From: Pseudomonas helleri
GTDB lineage: Bacteria > Pseudomonadota > Gammaproteobacteria > Pseudomonadales > Pseudomonadaceae
Assembly: GCF_001043025.1 (NCBI RefSeq)
Contig: NZ_JYLD01000016.1
Span: forward strand, 55,749 to 119,748
Direction of reading: 5' to 3'
Length of the DNA: 64,000 nucleotides
Made by a program: the position numbers and the translations under genes
The notes under the pieces: generated by a model
The model's input: only the letters and a program-made list of their open reading frames with translations
Database searches by the model: none
Told to the model about the DNA's origin: nothing
Shown here: positions 8,650-16,156 of the stretch, one piece after another
How positions within the stretch are numbered: position 1 is the first letter of the stretch
Layout of the letters: the number at the start of each line of letters is the position of its first letter

Positions 8650-10890
8650 TTAGAAGTTGGCTTCAAACGAAACCATGGCAGTACGTTCTTCACCGACGTT
8701 GTAATACGGCGTTGCAGCGTTCAGACCGTTAACCGGCGCGGCGTTGAGCACCACGGTACGTGCCGACGACAGGTATTCCTTGTCGAAGACGTTGAGCATC
8801 GAGACGCGAATGGCGGCAGATTTGAAGATCTTTTTGTCGACCGGCAGGCGCACACCGGCGCTCAGGTCAACAGTGGTACGGCCAGCGATTTCCTGGTCGT
8901 TGGTCAAGTCGCCGTAGTAGCTGCCGACGTATTTGCCGGCGATGTTGGCGTAGTAGCGTTTGTTGTCCCAACCGATGCTGGCGTTAAGCATGTTTTTCGG
9001 CACGTTGGCCAGTTGCTTGCCCGCGGTCGGCAGGTTTTTGTTGCGGATCGAGATGTCGTCTTTCTGCTCGGAATCGGTGTAGGTGTACGAGGTGTAGTAG
9101 TTGAAGTTGTAGGGCAGCAGGCCGCTCCACTCCAGTTCCAGACCTTTGTTGACCACACTGCCGACGTTGAGCATTTCGTAGTCGCCATCCGAGTTGGTGG
9201 TTGACAACTGACGGTCGCGGTACGAGATGTGGAACAGCGTTGCGCTCAACGCCATGTCGTCCTTGGTGAAGCGCCAGCCCAGTTCCTGGTTCCAGCTCAG
9301 CTCAGGCTTGGTGCTGATCGAGTCGCCGACGTTGTACAGCACGTAGTTAGGCGGGGTACGCATGTTGCGGGTGATGTTATAGAACGCCTGGTTCTGCTCG
9401 TTGATCTGGTAGCGGGCGCTGAAGTTCGGCAAGAACTGGTGGTACTTGGCGTCACGCTTTTCAGGCTTGTTGTACAGGTCGCCGAGGTTGTTACCGTCAC
9501 GCTCGACGTACTGGTAGGCAAGGCCACCGACCAGGGTCAGGTCGGGTGTCACGATCCAGGTGTCTTGCAGCGAGAGTTTCTGCGCCGGGGTAACGGTGTA
9601 CTGATGGCGGCCCTGTACGGTCACGCCATTGTTGTCTTTAACCTGGTTGCCCGAGTTGTAATCGCCCCAGATGTCGCTTGGCGCGCCGTTGGCATCGATG
9701 CTGATAAATGGCTGGGTCTGGCGCTGACGGGCGCGCTCGTACCAGTAGCCTAGGTCGATGCTGTGGGACTCGTTCATGTCCCATTTCAGCTTGTTGTAGA
9801 TACCTGTACGCCAGGTTTCGGTCCAGGAAGGGCGGTAGTAGGTGTCATACGGCAGGCCCTTGAGGTCGTAGTTGCCGGCTTTACTGCTGGTGGATGACAA
9901 GGCGGACGCAGTCTGGCCGCTGAAGCTGCCGCCGTTGGCCCACATGTAGTAAGGCGCAATGGACAGTGACAGGTCGTCGCGCAACTGGAAACGCTGGGTC
10001 AGTGTGGCGGACACGTTTTCAAACGGGTTACGGTTGATCTTGTAATACGAGGTCAACTTGCCGCTGCTGTTGTAGATCGGGTTTTCTGCGTAATCAAGGC
10101 TGCGACCCGACTTCTCGAACTGCGCCTTGCTCAGCGTGTTGTAGTTATAGTTGTCCTGGCGGTTGTATTTAATGATGGCGTTGGTCGAGTTGCCATTGCC
10201 GTCTTCAAACAAGGTGTTCCATTCAACTTTGTCTGCGCGTACAACACCTTTACCGCGCCACTTATCACCTTCGGTGTGCGACGCCGATATATAGGTTTTA
10301 AATCCGTTGATGTCGCCGGTGTTAATACGCACAAACGATTTGTCGAGGCTGTTGGAACCCACCGCCTGTTTAACGAAAACACCAAAGTCTTTCGTCGGGC
10401 GCAGGGTCACCAGGCCGATGTTGCCACCACTGGAACCAATATGCGGGCCGTCAATTTCCGAAGAACCTTGAGTGGCGAATATTTCACTGAAGTTCTCAGG
10501 GTCGCCGAGCAAGTTTGGATAGATCGAGTAGTCACCCGAGTCGTTGATCGGGATGCCGTCAGCCGAGACGCCGACCTGATCGGAGTTCATGCCGCGCATG
10601 GTGAAGCTGGTGCCGCTAAGGCCCGAGGCGTCGGTGCTGGACACGTTGATGCCGGGCGTGTATTTGAGTTTGTCGAGGGCGTTGGCAGTGGGCGCCATTT
10701 CGTCCATCGCCTCTTTGGTTACCGTTGAGCGTGCCTTGGCCGAGTCTTCCTGAACCATATGGCCATTGCCCAGACTTTGGCCGGTTACTTTAACGTCGCC
10801 TATATCAACTGAATCTTGCGCGAGCGCAGAAAAAGTCCAGCCGCCAACCCCAACGGCCAGCAACGTTGCAAATAAAGTATTGAGTTTCAA
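8650..10890 (-). CDS. TonB-dependent outer-membrane receptor, nucleoside operon
   Basis: A 746-residue outer-membrane active transporter. A signal peptide is cut after about residue 24 (FSALAQ), followed by a TonB-box-like stretch DIGDVKVTG. The plug domain has TPGINVSSTDASG and FTMRGMNSDQVGVSADGIP. The long beta-barrel ends in a terminal Phe (FEANF), the usual BAM signal. The gene lies inside an operon with tonB, exbB, exbD and nucleoside catabolism genes. The inferred substrate is therefore a nucleoside, nucleotide or oligonucleotide rather than an iron chelate, though the sequence itself does not prove this. No iron-siderophore genes are near. Confidence 0.9.
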   Translation of the reverse strand: MKLNTLFATLLAVGVGGWTFSALAQDSVDIGDVKVTGQSLGNGHMVQEDSAKARSTVTKEAMDEMAPTANALDKLKYTPGINVSSTDASGLSGTSFTMRGMNSDQVGVSADGIPINDSGDYSIYPNLLGDPENFSEIFATQGSSEIDGPHIGSSGGNIGLVTLRPTKDFGVFVKQAVGSNSLDKSFVRINTGDINGFKTYISASHTEGDKWRGKGVVRADKVEWNTLFEDGNGNSTNAIIKYNRQDNYNYNTLSKAQFEKSGRSLDYAENPIYNSSGKLTSYYKINRNPFENVSATLTQRFQLRDDLSLSIAPYYMWANGGSFSGQTASALSSTSSKAGNYDLKGLPYDTYYRPSWTETWRTGIYNKLKWDMNESHSIDLGYWYERARQRQTQPFISIDANGAPSDIWGDYNSGNQVKDNNGVTVQGRHQYTVTPAQKLSLQDTWIVTPDLTLVGGLAYQYVERDGNNLGDLYNKPEKRDAKYHQFLPNFSARYQINEQNQAFYNITRNMRTPPNYVLYNVGDSISTKPELSWNQELGWRFTKDDMALSATLFHISYRDRQLSTTNSDGDYEMLNVGSVVNKGLELEWSGLLPYNFNYYTSYTYTDSEQKDDISIRNKNLPTAGKQLANVPKNMLNASIGWDNKRYYANIAGKYVGSYYGDLTNDQEIAGRTTVDLSAGVRLPVDKKIFKSAAIRVSMLNVFDKEYLSSARTVVLNAAPVNGLNAATPYYNVGEERTAMVSFEANF

Positions 10891-10936
10891 AACGCTTTCC
10901 TCTTGAACATCATGAGTGGAGCAGAAGTGGTTTTAG

Positions 10937-11704
10937 TTATTGCTCAATGTTGTATACAAGCGTGGCGCTAAAGCGGTATTTATCCTTGCCCGAAAAAGTG
11001 TTGTCGGGAAAAGGCACAACTTGGTCGAGACGTTTCAAACTTGTTTGTGCTGCCCGATTGAGCAACATGTTTGCCGCCTTCTTTTCAATGCCCGAATCGA
11101 GCACCTTGCCGCTTCGGTCAATCAGCAACCACACCACCACATTGCCTTCCGGGCGTTGTAATGAAGCTTCGCGACCTCGCGGGTATTGCTTGTATCTCTC
11201 TAACTCGGCCAGCAGGCGAGCGGTGTAGCGGCTCTCCTGGTCTGCCGGGTTGGTGTGTGGCACTTGCGCAACAGGTCTGGCCACCGGGGCTGCCGCTGGC
11301 GGTGCTGCTGCCGGAGCGGGGGCCGGTGCCTGCACCACGGGTTGAGGTTTGGGCGGTGTCGGTGCGGCCTTGACCACTTGTGGCTTGGGCTTGGGCTTGG
11401 GCGGCGGCGGTTTTGGTGCCGGCGGCTTGGGCTTGGGTGGCGGTGGTGGCGGCTCTTCGATTTGCGCTTCGGCTTCTTCGATTTCCGGCGGCGGTGGCGG
11501 TTGTTCAACCACTGGCTCAGGCTCGGGCTCAGGTGGCGGCGGGAGCAATTCCTCAGGATCGATCAAGGCGATTTCGACGGTTGTATCGTCGTACTTCGGC
11601 GTGATCTTCAAGGTTGTGTGTGTGGCGCTATGAATAGCCACCGCCAGCAGGCAAATCGCTGGAAGACAGGCGATTGCTTTGCGGGATTTGAAAAGAACCG
11701 ACAT
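10937..11704 (-). CDS. tonB: TonB energy-transducing protein
   Basis: A 255-residue inner-membrane-anchored periplasmic protein. One N-terminal transmembrane segment (about 10-27) is followed by a rigid Pro-Glu then Pro-Lys rich spacer of about 100 residues (about 54-155). The C-terminal TonB domain (about 160-255) has the conserved YPRGREASLQ, GNVVVWLLIDRSGKV and a final beta strand YRFSATLVYNIE. It is 3 bases downstream of exbD and 46 bases upstream of the receptor gene, so it is likely dedicated to that receptor. Confidence 0.93.
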   Translation of the reverse strand: MSVLFKSRKAIACLPAICLLAVAIHSATHTTLKITPKYDDTTVEIALIDPEELLPPPPEPEPEPVVEQPPPPPEIEEAEAQIEEPPPPPPKPKPPAPKPPPPKPKPKPQVVKAAPTPPKPQPVVQAPAPAPAAAPPAAAPVARPVAQVPHTNPADQESRYTARLLAELERYKQYPRGREASLQRPEGNVVVWLLIDRSGKVLDSGIEKKAANMLLNRAAQTSLKRLDQVVPFPDNTFSGKDKYRFSATLVYNIEQ

Positions 11705-11707
11705 GAC

Positions 11708-12118
11708 TTAGAGCTTCCGGGTCGCGATGGAAACGGAGGAGAAACCGCTGCTTTTGAGCACGTCCATCACGCTCACCAAACGCGCTACTTCAACACCCTC
11801 ATCGCTGTTGAGGATGATCACCATCTTCTGCTCAGGGTTTTCCATGGCCTTGAGCTGTACCACCAGTTCGGTCTGGTCCAGGTCCTTGCCGTCCAGTTGC
11901 AGGCGGTCGTCCAGGCCCAGGGTAATCACAGCCTTGTTTTGCGGCTTGAGTTGTTGCGCGTGTGCAGCGCCTGGCAACTGAGTCTTGATCCCCAGCGCAG
12001 GGATCACGTTGAGACTGATCAATACGAAAAACACCAGCAGAAACATCATCACGTCGATCATCGGAATGATCTCGATATGCAGGCGCTTTTTCTTAGGTTC
12101 TTCCCAGCTTCGCATCAC
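11708..12118 (-). CDS. exbD: ExbD/TolR-family protein
   Basis: A 136-residue inner-membrane partner of ExbB. The N-terminal cytoplasmic stretch (KKKRLHIEIIPMIDVMMFLL) is followed by the single transmembrane helix, which carries the essential Asp in PMIDVM (about residue 23). The rest is the periplasmic domain with ITLGLDDRLQLDGKDLD. It is the first gene of the apparent long operon. Its start at 12118 is 87 bases from a perfect inverted repeat (12205-12226) that could be an operator. Confidence 0.92.
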   Translation of the reverse strand: MMRSWEEPKKKRLHIEIIPMIDVMMFLLVFFVLISLNVIPALGIKTQLPGAAHAQQLKPQNKAVITLGLDDRLQLDGKDLDQTELVVQLKAMENPEQKMVIILNSDEGVEVARLVSVMDVLKSSGFSSVSIATRKL

Positions 12119-12204
12119 GTGTACTCCAGTCCACAGAGGGGATCACACAGCTGATCGCCCATTCAGATTCTCACTTGTGGTTAGCCAGGGCACAGTAGCT
12201 GTCG

Positions 12205-12226
12205 AACCTGTCTCAAGTGACAGGTT
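12205..12226. promoter_or_regulatory. Candidate operator upstream of exbD
   Basis: A perfect 8-bp inverted repeat (AACCTGTC, 6-base spacer, GACAGGTT) of 22 bp in all, 87 bp upstream of the exbD start. The two-turn size suits a dimeric repressor. There is no regulator gene beside it, so the protein is unknown. Confidence 0.5.
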
Positions 12227-12407
12227 GGAGAGTAGGGGAGCGGTGTTTCATTTTGATTTCAGCAATATTATTTTGTTACGAAAGCTCTGGATGTGTGTTG
12301 TTTCTGTAAAGTCGCTGTGTAAGTCGCGGTTTTTTAATGGTTTTAACGTGATTTTAAGGGTTTTGTTTTGGGGCGCAGGATGTAGGTGAGTTGCTGGCTC
12401 AAACTGA

Positions 12408-12435
12408 AAAAAACTGACATGTGTGTCAGTTTTTT
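12408..12435. other. 12-bp perfect palindrome with A/T flanks
   Basis: Perfect inverted repeat AAAAAACTGACA, loop TGTG, TGTCAGTTTTTT. With A and T runs on the two sides it would work as a weak terminator in either direction, or as an operator (core CTGACA/TGTCAG). It lies in the AT-rich stretch about 290 bp upstream of exbD. Confidence 0.5.
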
Positions 12436-12583
12436 GGTTTTATGAGTGGTTTTCAGCATGGGGAGGGGAAGCAGGCCGTGACAATGTCGACGACACGTTA
12501 CGGTCAAGTCATGGCGATTTGTGTGACAGCGAGGTTAAAACTTGCGAACAGCTCAAGATCAAAAGACCGTGAGGCAAGCTCGC

Positions 12584-12964
12584 TTTTATCAAACATAAAA
12601 TAAGTAATTGACTCTAAAGGCTCTGTAGGAGCGAGCTTGCCTCACGATCTGTTGATCTTGATCTGGCTTTTGATCTTGATCTAAGAGGCCCCGTTAAACC
12701 ACGCTGACCTGTGGTGAGGGCATGCCGAGCCACAGCGAGGCACCGAGGGGTTGGGGCAAAAAGCGTTTGGTTACTTTGCGCTTTTCAAAGTGGCACGGCG
12801 TAAGGCCGGAACCCTACGTGGCCGTTGCCGCAGCAATGGATATGTACTCAAATCAAGAGCCCCCTCACCCTAGCCCTCTCCCGAAGGAGAGGGAACCGAT
12901 TGGGGAATGCTGAAGATTCTCGGTAGCCTGTTTGCTGCGCGACAGCGCGGCGTCCAAGACGGCG
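12584..12964. repeat. Composite intergenic repeat, copy 1
   Basis: First of two tandem, related blocks. In order it holds 'ctgtaggagcgagcttgc', 'taagaggccccgttaaacc' (from 12682), 'gtggtgagggcatgccgagc', 'gcaaaaagcgtttggttac', 'gccgcagcaatggatatg' and finally 'tgtttgctgcgcgacagcg'. A copy-specific insert near 12874-12893 is an inverted repeat CCCTCTCC/GGAGAGGG. Confidence 0.75.
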
Positions 12965-12969
12965 CGGCC

Positions 12970-13447
12970 TTTCTTATCAAATAAAAAAATTGATTGATTC
13001 TAAAGGCCCTGTAGGAGCGAGCTTGCTCGCGATCTTTTGATCTTGATCTGGCTTTTGCTCTTGATCTAAGAGGCCCCGTTAAACCACGCTGGCCGAACGC
13101 AGGTTTTGCGCAGTGGGTAACACGGCAGGACGCCGGGTTAGCCGCGACACGGCCATGGATGGCCGATCGCGGCGGGCCCACGAAGCAAGGCCTGTGGTGA
13201 GGGCATGCCGAGCCACAGCGAGGCACCGAGTGGTGGGGCAAAAAGCGTTTGGTTACTTTGCGCTTTCAAAGTGACGCGCCGTAAGGGCGGAACCCTAAGT
13301 GGCCGTTGCCGCAGCAATGGATATGTACCCAAGAATGCCGAGGTAGATGGTTTTACGGCTGCACGCAGCCGATCGCAGCCTTCGTACCTCGTCAGCGACT
13401 ACAGTGGTCTGTTTGCTGCGCGACAGCGCGGCGTCTAAGACGGTCCC
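12970..13447. repeat. Composite intergenic repeat, copy 2
   Basis: Second block with the same modules in the same order (for example 'taagaggccccgttaaacc' from 13067, 'gccgcagcaatggatatg' near 13306, 'tgtttgctgcgcgacagcg' near 13409). It has two extra pieces: about 110 bp near 13092-13192, and a second REP type 'gatcgcagccttcgtacctc' near 13371. Its right end supplies the TAG stop of the GNAT gene. Confidence 0.75.
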
Positions 13448-13449
13448 TC

Positions 13450-13941
13450 CTACAGCACCATCACCATCTCGTGCCACGCCATCCCGCCATGCTCGGAGGG
13501 TGAAGGCTGCACGTAGACATAGCCAAAGTGTTTGTAGAGCTCGATGTGCTGTTCTTTGCACATCAGGTGAATGGTGGATTTACCCATGCCGCGCATATGT
13601 TCGACAAATTGGCGCATCAGCTTGCCCGCATGGCCCTTGCCTTGATGGGCCGGATCCAGCACCACCGACATGATTACGACATTGGCAGCGTCTGGGTCGT
13701 GGCCTATCAGCTCTTTGAAAGACTCGTCAGACATGACCACTTCATGGGCGCAACCACTGTTGATGAAACCGGCGATTTCGCCCTCCAGTTCCAGCACCAG
13801 GAAGCCTTCTGGATACTGACCGATACGCGTGGCGATTTTTGCGTGAGTGGCGGCTTCGTCGCCTTCGTAGGCCTGGGTTTCGATTTCGAAGCAGCGATCC
13901 GCATCAGTGGGTACTGCCTGGCGGAAGATGGGGTGTGTCAT
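13450..13941 (-). CDS. GNAT-family N-acetyltransferase
   Basis: A 163-residue cytosolic acetyltransferase. The acetyl-CoA binding motif A is VIMSVVLDPAHQGKGHAGKL (near 91-110), with the Q-x-x-G-x-A/G core QGKGHAG. Motif B includes LYKHFGYVYV. The start at 13941 (MTHPIFRQ) was chosen because AGGA lies 9 bases upstream; the earlier in-frame TTG would have no spacing. The acceptor is unknown. The TAG stop lies in the 'ctgtaggag' edge of a REP-like repeat, so the C-terminus may have been set by repeat insertion. No operon partner is visible. Confidence 0.85.
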   Translation of the reverse strand: MTHPIFRQAVPTDADRCFEIETQAYEGDEAATHAKIATRIGQYPEGFLVLELEGEIAGFINSGCAHEVVMSDESFKELIGHDPDAANVVIMSVVLDPAHQGKGHAGKLMRQFVEHMRGMGKSTIHLMCKEQHIELYKHFGYVYVQPSPSEHGGMAWHEMVMVL

Positions 13942-13991
13942 GTGGATCAATCCTGTTAAGGCGCGTGTAGGTTTGCCATTTTAAGTTCAGA

Positions 13992-14036
13992 ACAAAATGC
14001 GCCCCAAAAGACTTAGTTCAGTCCTTTGAGGCGCAT
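13992..14036 (-). terminator. Candidate terminator after paaZ
   Basis: Long imperfect hairpin: ATGCGCC..CAAA.GACT pairs with AGTC.TTTG.GGCGCAT (arms 13997-14013 and 14020-14036). On the minus strand it is followed by TTTTG. It is placed to end the paaA-Z transcript. Confidence 0.55.
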
Positions 14037-14072
14037 GCAGTATGGTTCTCGACCGATTCAGGTGGAAGGTGC

Positions 14073-16130
14073 TTATGCTTCGCGCTTAACCACCAAGGTC
14101 AAAATATCGTAACTGGCGACCAGCTCGCCCAGTTGGTTGGTCACTTCTACATCCCACGCCACTACCCCTTGCGGGATGCCTTGGGGGCTCTTCTTGCCTT
14201 GGTCAATCTTGCGCTTGCAGGTCAGGCGCGCCTGAATGGTGTCGCCAATCCCCACCGGGTTGATAAACCGCAGGGTGTCCAGCCCGTAGTTGGCCAGTAC
14301 CGGGCCGGGTGCCGGGGAGACGAACAGGCCAGCCGCTGCCGACAGCACAAAGTAGCCGTGGGCAATGCGTTTGCCGAACTGCGATTCTTTGGCGGCGATG
14401 TCATCAAAGTGCATATAGAAGTGATCACCCGACAGGCAACCGAAGTTCACCAGGTCGGCTTCGGTGACGGTGCGCCGGTGGGTCAGGAGTGACTCGCCGA
14501 TCTGCAGGTCCTGGAAGTACCGGCGGAACGGGTGCACGTCGGTTTCGATGACCTTGGCGCCGCGTACGTATTCCCCGGTCACCGCTGCCAGCATGCTCGG
14601 CGAGCCCTGCACGGCGGCGCGTTGCAGGTAGTGTTTTACCGCACGCAAACCGCCCAGTTCTTCGCCGCCCCCTGCGCGGCCCGGGCCGCCGTGCTTGAGT
14701 TGCGGCAGCGGTGAACCGTGGCCGGTGGACTCTGCCGCCGATTCACGATCAAGCACCAGCAAACGGCCGTGCCAGGCTGCCGCCACCGGGATGGCCTTGG
14801 CCGCAATGTGCGGGTCTTTGGTGATCAAACTGGCCACCAGGCTGCCTTTACCGCGTGCGGCCAGTACCAGTGCTTCGTCGAGATCGTCGTAGGCCATCAA
14901 GGTGCTGACCGGGCCGAACGCTTCGATGTCATGGGCGCCGCCTTCAGCATGTGGGTCACGGGCTTGCAGCAAGGTTGGGGCAAAGAACGCACCCTGGCTG
15001 ACGTTTGTACCGCGTGGCTCAAAACCGTCGCGGGCACCGAACAGCAGGTCGCTGCTTTGCAGCAGGCTTTCAAGGCGTTCGCTGACGTCTTTGTGTTGAT
15101 CATGGGAAGCCAGTGCACCCATGCGTACGCCTTCGACCGACGGGTCGCCGACCACGACTTTACGCAATCGATCACGCAAACGGCTGGCTACCGCATCGAT
15201 GTGCTTGGCCGGGACGATGGCGCGGCGGATGGCGGTGCATTTTTGCCCGGCCTTGGTGGTCATCTCGCGGGCTACTTCTTTGATGAACAGCTCGAACTCT
15301 TCATCGTCCGGGCTCACGTCCGGGGCCAAAATTGCGCAGTTCAGCGAGTCTGCTTCGGCGTTGAACGGCACCGAGTGGCGGATAAGGTTGGGGTTGACCC
15401 GCAGCTTGGCGGCGGTGTCGGCAGAGCCGGTAAAGGTCACCACATCCTGGCCTTGCAGGCGGTCGAGCAAGTCACCGGTGCTGCCAATGATCAGTTGCAG
15501 GCTGCCCGCAGGCAGCAAGCCCGATTCGTCCATCAAACGTACCACGGCCTCGGTCAGGTAGCTGGTGGCGCTGGCCGGTTTGACAATGCACGGCATGCCC
15601 GCCAGAAAGCTGGGGGCAAATTTTTCTAACATGCCCCAGATCGGGAAGTTGAAGGCATTGATGTGCACCACCAGGCCGCCGCGGGGCACCAGAATGTGCG
15701 TGCCCGCGAACGTGCCCAGCTTGCTCAGCGGCATCGCCGGACCTTCGTGCACGATGTTGCCCGACGGCAGTTCGCGCGAGCCGAGGCTGGCATAGGTGAA
15801 CAGCGTGCTGTTGCCGCCCTCGATATCAATCCAGCTGTCGGCACGGGTCGCGCCACTGTGGTGGGACAGCGCGTAGAGCTGCTCTTTGCGCTCGCTCAGG
15901 TACAGCGCCAATGCCTTGAGACGCTGTGCGCGCTGTTGAAAATCGAGGGCCTGCAGGGCGCTGATACCTTGATGGCGACCGTGCTCGATGGCTTCGGCAA
16001 AGTCCAGGCGCTCCTCGTGGGTGCGCGCCAGTTCGTGGCCGTCGATGGCACTGCGCAGCACTTGAGCGCCGTGTTGGCCGATCCAGCGGCCAGCGATAAA
16101 ACTTTGCAGGGTAGGGGCGTGAGGCATCAC
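14073..16130 (-). CDS. paaZ: PaaZ: ring-opening hydrolase/aldehyde dehydrogenase
   Basis: A 685-residue bifunctional enzyme of phenylacetate breakdown. The N-terminal aldehyde dehydrogenase domain (about 1-515) oxidises the ring-opened semialdehyde. Its catalytic Cys is in AGQKCTAIRRA, and INAFNFPIWG is the Asn-containing motif. The C-terminal MaoC-like (R)-hydratase domain (about 530-685) hydrolyses oxepin-CoA, with active-site residues in YMHFDDIAAKESQFGKRIAH (Asp and His). It starts 26 bases downstream of paaL and is the last gene of the paaA-led run. Confidence 0.96.
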   Translation of the reverse strand: MMPHAPTLQSFIAGRWIGQHGAQVLRSAIDGHELARTHEERLDFAEAIEHGRHQGISALQALDFQQRAQRLKALALYLSERKEQLYALSHHSGATRADSWIDIEGGNSTLFTYASLGSRELPSGNIVHEGPAMPLSKLGTFAGTHILVPRGGLVVHINAFNFPIWGMLEKFAPSFLAGMPCIVKPASATSYLTEAVVRLMDESGLLPAGSLQLIIGSTGDLLDRLQGQDVVTFTGSADTAAKLRVNPNLIRHSVPFNAEADSLNCAILAPDVSPDDEEFELFIKEVAREMTTKAGQKCTAIRRAIVPAKHIDAVASRLRDRLRKVVVGDPSVEGVRMGALASHDQHKDVSERLESLLQSSDLLFGARDGFEPRGTNVSQGAFFAPTLLQARDPHAEGGAHDIEAFGPVSTLMAYDDLDEALVLAARGKGSLVASLITKDPHIAAKAIPVAAAWHGRLLVLDRESAAESTGHGSPLPQLKHGGPGRAGGGEELGGLRAVKHYLQRAAVQGSPSMLAAVTGEYVRGAKVIETDVHPFRRYFQDLQIGESLLTHRRTVTEADLVNFGCLSGDHFYMHFDDIAAKESQFGKRIAHGYFVLSAAAGLFVSPAPGPVLANYGLDTLRFINPVGIGDTIQARLTCKRKIDQGKKSPQGIPQGVVAWDVEVTNQLGELVASYDILTLVVKREA

Positions 16131-16156
16131 GGTTCCTCCGGGTTAAAAATATGGGA

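Larger units (their letters stand above)
12119..13449. other. Gene-free region upstream of the exbD operon
   Basis: No convincing gene was found in these 1.3 kb. The exbD-proximal part (about 12240-12440) is AT-rich and should hold the operon promoter. The rest is a tandem pair of composite repeat blocks made of REP-like pieces. Short open frames here have no recognisable motif and follow the repeats. Confidence 0.7.

Noticed and set aside
11255..12154. 299-codon plus-strand open frame rich in Trp, Arg and Gly
   Set aside because: It is the antisense reading of the Pro/Lys/Glu-rich tonB spacer and exbD, which explains its composition.
12119..12440. Fur box upstream of the exbD-tonB-receptor genes
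   Set aside because: No stretch close to the GATAATGATAATCATTATC pattern was found, so iron control is not supported by sequence.
12584..13447. Possible CRISPR array or insertion sequence
   Set aside because: There are only two large blocks with varied inserts, no short regular repeat-spacer units, no cas genes, no transposase and no terminal inverted repeats.
14718..15629. 303-codon plus-strand open frame opposite paaZ
   Set aside because: Its codons follow the third positions of paaZ, and the translation has no recognisable domain.
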